Positions 60,329 through 64,000 of a stretch of 64,000 nucleotides of DNA are shown piece after piece (the first letter of the stretch is position 1; each line of letters opens with the position of its first letter). The position numbers and the translations under genes are program-made. The notes under the pieces were generated by a model. The model was not told the DNA's origin. It saw only the letters and a list, made by a program, of their open reading frames with translations, and searched no databases. This stretch comes from an uncultured Eubacterium sp. GTDB lineage: Bacteria > Bacillota > Clostridia > Oscillospirales > Acutalibacteraceae. The stretch lies in the NCBI GenBank assembly GCA_944380545.1, contig CALWHV010000006.1:1-64000 (forward strand). The letters are read 5' to 3'.

Positions 60329-60380
60329 AAAATTCTCCGCCTTTTCAGAAAAGAGCACCGCCGAAACGGATAATCAATTT

Positions 60381-60409
60381 ATTATATCAAAAATATACGC
60401 CGTTTGAAA
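60381..60409 (-). promoter_or_regulatory. Promoter of proBA
   Basis: TATAAT (60381-60386) preceded by TGA (extended -10), with a weak -35 TTTCAA (60404-60409) 17 bases upstream, on the minus strand. Confidence 0.6.
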
Positions 60410-60475
60410 GACTTTTTTGTATGTTTTGGGATTTTAAGGGCAAAATCATTATAAGAAGCGAGATGATGAAAGCAA

Positions 60476-61789
60476 ATGAAAAGAAGAAGCATAATCAGGA
60501 TCTGCTCCTTCGGGATATGCGCCGCGGCGGCGCTGTGCGCGTTTGCGGCAAGTTCCGCGGCAAGCGCAAGGGACTACAAAACAAGGCTTGAGGCGGTGTA
60601 CCAGCGCGAGCTGATGCAGCTTTCCGAATGTCTTGACTCCGTTGAAACAGACCTTATGAAAAGCCGCTACTGCTATTCGGCGCAGATGATGGGCAAAATC
60701 TCCGGCGATATTTATTCGCAGTGCTGCACGGCGAAAAACGCGCTCTCCTCGCTGCCGGTTGACCAGCCGCAGCTTACGGGAACCTACAAATTCCTGAGCC
60801 AGACCGGCGATTATGCGCGCAGCCTTTCAAAAAAGGACGAGATAACGCAGAAGGAATATGAAGATATTGAAACGCTGCTTTCCTACGCCGAAAAATATTC
60901 CGAGCTGACCGACGAGCTTGTTGCGCGCTGCAACGCGGGCGGCAGCCTGACGGAAAACGAGATAAGCTCGCTCGGCGGCGACGCGCGCGTTTCCGGATTT
61001 TCCGCGGATTTTGCCGCCGCAGAGGAGACCTTTGAGGACTACCCCACGCTGCTGTACGACGGGCCGTTTGCAGACGCCGTGCTGGAGAGGGAGAGCGAGC
61101 TTATTGCCTCCTCCCCCAAGGCCGACCAGGCTCAGTGCAGGCGGATAGCAGCAAAAGCGCTCGGTGTTGACGAGGGCGGCGTGGTGTACAAGACCGAGGA
61201 GAGCGGCAAGCTGCCGGCGTATGTTTTTTCATACAAGCTTTCAACCGTTGCCGTTACTAAAAACGGCGGATATGTTGCCTATATCCTCAACGAGGGGGCG
61301 CCGTCCGTCCGCTCGGTAACGGAGGAAAACGCGGTGAATATAGCCCGCGATTTTCTAAACAAGACAGGCTATACGGATATGAAGGAATCGTATTATTCCG
61401 TTTACAACAATGTGTGCACCATAAATTTTGCATACTGCAAGGACGGTATAACATATTATTCCGACCTTATCAAGGTGGGCGTTTCGCTTGCGGACGGCAG
61501 CATATTTTCGCTTGAGGCGGACGGCTATCTTATGAATCACACAAGCCGCGAGACGCCCGCCTTTGCCGCCGAGAGCAGCGAGGAAAGGCTGCCCGAGGGG
61601 TGCAGGGTGATCTCCGAATCGCGCTGCCTGATACCGAAAAGCGACGGCACGGAGGTCTTTTGCCGCGAATACCGCTGCCGCGACACGAAAACCGGCCGCG
61701 AGGTGCTGATATACACCGATTCCGAAACAGGCGAGCAGGAGGATATTCTGCTGCTGCTCTATTCGGACAACGGCACGCTTACAAAATAG
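60476..61789 (+). CDS. ypeB: Germination protein YpeB
   Basis: Inner spore membrane protein needed for localisation and stability of the cortex-lytic enzyme SleB. The 437-residue protein has an N-terminal transmembrane signal (about 8-32), a helical region, FEDYPTLLYDGPFADAVL (about 187-205; the YpeB signature), and repeated PepSY-type domains in the C-terminal half (about 220-430, e.g. VTEENAVNIARDFLNKTGY). The ribosome site before ATG 60476 is weak. SleB, usually encoded next to YpeB, is not adjacent. Expected expression is under a forespore sigma factor; a CATTATA element lies 25 bases upstream but no matching -35 box is clear. Confidence 0.88.
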   Translation: MKRRSIIRICSFGICAAAALCAFAASSAASARDYKTRLEAVYQRELMQLSECLDSVETDLMKSRYCYSAQMMGKISGDIYSQCCTAKNALSSLPVDQPQLTGTYKFLSQTGDYARSLSKKDEITQKEYEDIETLLSYAEKYSELTDELVARCNAGGSLTENEISSLGGDARVSGFSADFAAAEETFEDYPTLLYDGPFADAVLERESELIASSPKADQAQCRRIAAKALGVDEGGVVYKTEESGKLPAYVFSYKLSTVAVTKNGGYVAYILNEGAPSVRSVTEENAVNIARDFLNKTGYTDMKESYYSVYNNVCTINFAYCKDGITYYSDLIKVGVSLADGSIFSLEADGYLMNHTSRETPAFAAESSEERLPEGCRVISESRCLIPKSDGTEVFCREYRCRDTKTGREVLIYTDSETGEQEDILLLLYSDNGTLTK

Positions 61790-61816
61790 ATTTGAATTTT
61801 GGAAAGGATGTTTTTT

Positions 61817-62143
61817 ATGAAAAAGATTATTATTGCCTTGGCTGCCGCCGTTGCGGGAATATGCCTGCTCACGGGCTGCTCATCCGGCACGGACGGCACC
61901 ACCACTACAACAATGCCTCAGACCAGCAGTACCACAACAACGAACCGAGCCGAGGAAGCGCTCACCGACGCCGGCGAAAACGCGAGCGAAGCGGCGTCAG
62001 ACATAGGCGACGCGGCGGGCGAAGCCGCAGAGGGCGCGGGTGAAGCCGCATCAGATATGGGCGAGGCGGCAAGAGACGCGGCAAACGGCGCGGGCGAAGC
62101 TATGTCCGATATGGGAGAAGCGGCAAGGGACGCGCTGGGATAA
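61817..62143 (+). CDS. Alanine-rich repeat lipoprotein
   Basis: No family recognised. The 108-residue lipoprotein has a signal peptide and lipobox LLTGC (about 17-21), a Thr/Ser-rich linker with a run of threonines, then about 60 residues of Ala/Gly/Glu/Asp repeats such as GEAASDMGEAARDAANG, present in near-copies about 14 codons apart. The repeats predict an amphipathic helix or coiled coil. AAAGGATG precedes ATG at 61817 by about seven bases; two upstream in-frame starts (61799, 61808) overlap that site. It is 27 bases after ypeB and shares its terminator, so is likely also sporulation-linked; this is inferred from position. Confidence 0.78.
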   Translation: MKKIIIALAAAVAGICLLTGCSSGTDGTTTTTMPQTSSTTTTNRAEEALTDAGENASEAASDIGDAAGEAAEGAGEAASDMGEAARDAANGAGEAMSDMGEAARDALG

Positions 62144-62148
62144 AGTAC

Positions 62149-62182
62149 AAATCGGGCGGTCTAAACGACCGCCCGATTTTTC
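62149..62182. terminator. Bidirectional terminator
   Basis: A perfect 13-bp stem AAATCGGGCGGTC / GACCGCCCGATTT with a 5-base loop and T-run on the plus strand. The minus strand reads TTTGTAC. It closes ypeB-lipoprotein and lemA-DUF2207. Confidence 0.8.
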
Positions 62183-62194
62183 GGATATACATAT

Positions 62195-63883
62195 TTACCA
62201 GCTTCCGCCTCCGCCTCCGCCGGAGCCTCCGCCGGCAAAGCCGCCACCGCCGCCCGAAGAGGTCTGCGGCGCGGAGGTCATCGCCTGAGCGGCGCTTTCC
62301 ATAGTGCGGCTCATAAAATGCCACATCATATAGGTGTTGAAGCCGCCGTAGCCGCGGTACCATTCCGGCGGCTCCATGGCGATATCCTCAAATTTTTTGA
62401 CCCATTCATCCGAAACGCCCAGCACATAGGCGTACGGCAGTATGCCGTAAAAATATTTCGGGTCGTCGAACACAAGCTTTTCAAGGCGGTCTTTCTCCGC
62501 CGTTTCAAGGAAATTTTTAAAGCCGGTTATCTTTTCAAGCAGCTCGTGCCCCTTATCCGTTCGCCTGCGAACAAAAAACGAAAGCACGAGCGCGCCCGCG
62601 AGCACGGCAAGCCCGAAAACAAGAGCGAAATATCTTTCGTTCCCGCCGAGAGTGGCGTTGAAAATCAAGACGGTCCCGGCGGCGCACAGGGCAATGAGCG
62701 CCCAGCAGGCAACGCGCATCCAAAGCGAGGTGTTTGAGAACACGCGGCGCCTGTTTTCATAGGTGTTATAATTGAGGGATATGCGCTGAAGGGTCTTATA
62801 GAACTCGTTTTCAAGATCCGCCGCGGTGACCGTGGTGCGCCCGCCCTCGAAAAGGCCGTCAAAAAACAGCTTTTTATTGTGATCGTCGCCGTTATAGGTG
62901 GCAAGGCGCTCTATGTAATAATCGGAGCCGTCGTAATATTCTCCGCTCTTTTTTTCGTTTATTGCAATAAAGCCCTCGTTCGCAAGCTCGATAAGCAGCG
63001 CCACAAGATCCTTATCGGATATCGCGCCCTTGTACCAATACGCCGCATCCGCGCTGCTCATACCCTTCGGCGGATAAAATTCAACGGGAGCGATGAGCCG
63101 CTTATCCTTGCCGAACCTGCGCCAGATAACGGCAACTATAATAAGCACGATAACGGGAAGGCCCGCAACGGCGCAGAGCTTTGCGATATGAGCCATTTTG
63201 TTGAAGTAAAAATATCCGTCCGGCAGCTCTATGCGAACGGTGAACGCCTCGTAAGGGCCGAGCTCGCGCGTGAGCCTGCCGGATACGGTGAGGCCGTCCA
63301 CATAATACTCAATACTGTCTGTTCCCGAAAAGCCGTAGCTTCCCGTGGAAAAGCCGACAGCGGAGCTGCTGAACTCCTTTGGCATATTTACGGTGAAGGT
63401 GACATTATCAACAAAGGTGTCCCAGCCGTCTCCTATAAGATTATAATACAGCTCGTCCGCGCCGGACAGCACATCCTGACCCAGCTCATAATAATATGAC
63501 AGGCGGTAGCTGTGCGCGCCCGTCAGGGTTTTATCCTCGCTGCCTATCTGAAGCGTAAGCTCGGAGGAATCGGAGGAGGTTGAATATTCCTCGCTGCACC
63601 TTATACCGCTTATTTTTGCGCGGGTGGAATCGACGGAGCCGTCCGCCCTTTCAACGCGGTTTGCCTTTGGGATGTACCTGAAAATCCCGTGGCGCGGCTC
63701 GTTGAAAAAGACATCGATATCCTCTGTTATATGCAGAATATTATCCTCCGCCACATCAACGGTGATGTCGTACGCGGTGATATAATACGGCGTGCCGGGA
63801 TGCTCCTGCGCGAGCGCGGGAAACGCCTGCGCCAGCAAAAGCAGCACAACAGACAGCACGCACGCAATTTTGACACGCTTCAT
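62195..63883 (-). CDS. DUF2207 membrane protein
   Basis: A 562-residue protein with a signal peptide (1-25), a large extracytoplasmic DUF2207 domain (about 30-230, with ITEDIDVFFNEPRHGIFRYIP), a transmembrane helix (about 236-258), a cytoplasmic winged-helix-like region (about 290-350), two more helices (about 385-435), and a soluble tail ending in a Gly/Ser-rich segment with terminal GGSW. The tail resembles TPM/DUF2207 proteins whose glycine-rich end is typical. Function is unknown; such genes often accompany LemA. The start overlaps the lemA stop by one base (TAATG). Confidence 0.88.
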   Translation of the reverse strand: MKRVKIACVLSVVLLLLAQAFPALAQEHPGTPYYITAYDITVDVAEDNILHITEDIDVFFNEPRHGIFRYIPKANRVERADGSVDSTRAKISGIRCSEEYSTSSDSSELTLQIGSEDKTLTGAHSYRLSYYYELGQDVLSGADELYYNLIGDGWDTFVDNVTFTVNMPKEFSSSAVGFSTGSYGFSGTDSIEYYVDGLTVSGRLTRELGPYEAFTVRIELPDGYFYFNKMAHIAKLCAVAGLPVIVLIIVAVIWRRFGKDKRLIAPVEFYPPKGMSSADAAYWYKGAISDKDLVALLIELANEGFIAINEKKSGEYYDGSDYYIERLATYNGDDHNKKLFFDGLFEGGRTTVTAADLENEFYKTLQRISLNYNTYENRRRVFSNTSLWMRVACWALIALCAAGTVLIFNATLGGNERYFALVFGLAVLAGALVLSFFVRRRTDKGHELLEKITGFKNFLETAEKDRLEKLVFDDPKYFYGILPYAYVLGVSDEWVKKFEDIAMEPPEWYRGYGGFNTYMMWHFMSRTMESAAQAMTSAPQTSSGGGGGFAGGGSGGGGGGSW

Positions 63884-64000
63884 TAAAACTCCACCTTTAC
63901 GGGTTCTTTCTGCGCCGCATCCTCTATCTCAAACATCTGTCTTTCGCTGAATTTGAAAATACGGGCAACGACGGACGACGGGAACATCTGAAGCTTATTG
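63883..64000 (-). CDS. LemA family protein, C-terminal end (partial)
   Basis: Only the last 38 codons are in the window. The sequence LQMFPSSVVARIFKF...RQMFEIEDAA...PVKVEF matches the C-terminus of LemA proteins (typically ...FPSNIVAxxFxF...YFE...PxVxF). LemA proteins have one N-terminal membrane helix and a helical bundle, and pair with DUF2207/TPM-type proteins. It is translationally coupled to the DUF2207 gene. Confidence 0.85.
   Translation of the reverse strand, partial: NKLQMFPSSVVARIFKFSERQMFEIEDAAQKEPVKVEF

Noticed and set aside
60440..60460. Forespore sigma-factor promoter before ypeB
   Set aside because: A CATTATA resembling the -10 box is present, but no -35 box occurs at acceptable spacing, so no promoter is annotated.

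Overview
The window reads as chromosome of a spore-forming, anaerobic Clostridia-type Firmicute, most likely of the Oscillospiraceae/Ruminococcaceae group. The basis is: SpoVAD and YpeB (spore germination), a CD1247-type acidic zinc-ribbon protein, a clostridial homodimeric pyruvate:ferredoxin oxidoreductase, MurT/GatD lipid II amidation, GatCAB beside AspS, glycogen phosphorylase with intracellular GH13 and GH36 enzymes, consensus sigma-A promoters (TTGACA-17-TATAAT) and strong Shine-Dalgarno sites. Genes are dense and mostly on the minus strand. Coding DNA is moderately GC-rich, while intergenic DNA and a few islets are AT-rich. No tRNA, rRNA, CRISPR array, IS element or prophage was recognised.

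Layout. 1-9.5 kb: lysS (running off the left edge) behind greA; a phosphatase/PPC pair; murT-gatD; an MBL-fold hydrolase; and the operon ACT regulator-hom-lysC. 9.6-15 kb: an AI-2E-family permease, a polar amino-acid ABC transporter operon ending in a ferredoxin-thioredoxin reductase-like gene, and a small AT-rich islet (XRE regulator divergent from a DUF3592 membrane protein and a membrane-anchored GIY-YIG protein). 15-19 kb: iolG-iolD-iolE for myo-inositol. 19-26.5 kb: a TSCPD protein, a GH36-type glycosidase and a zinc-ribbon signal peptidase, facing a GPH transporter/metallophosphoesterase operon next to an AraC regulator. 26.6-34 kb: nifJ with a structured leader, then galM-like, nadE and a Gly/Ser-rich membrane protein. 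34-37 kb: an acidic protein with an MmcQ-like protein, SpoVAD with a 55-residue membrane protein, and an acyltransferase. 37-42 kb: an alpha-glucosidase behind a GPH transporter with a very long cytoplasmic helical tail, then a hairpin-rich intergenic region. 42-47 kb: CD1247-type protein, efp, aroQ, rpsU, dut, a MATE transporter and a DUF3737 protein. 47-52 kb: aspS-gatC-gatA-gatB. 52-64 kb: GH13 amylase, glycogen phosphorylase, a polysaccharide flippase, proBA, ypeB with an alanine-rich lipoprotein, and DUF2207/LemA.

Main points for a second look: LysS carries an N-terminal tandem YegP (DUF1508)-like module and a compositionally foreign 3' end; a GPH transporter is fused to about 325 residues of charged helix; a signal peptidase I is fused to a zinc ribbon; a membrane-tethered GIY-YIG protein sits in a regulated islet; murT has a promoter geometry predicting a leaderless mRNA; the SpoVAD ribosome site lies inside the preceding terminator; and three phased repeat boxes lie beside the AraC gene. 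Promoters and hairpins were found by eye. Protein names rest on motif recognition from memory, without database search.
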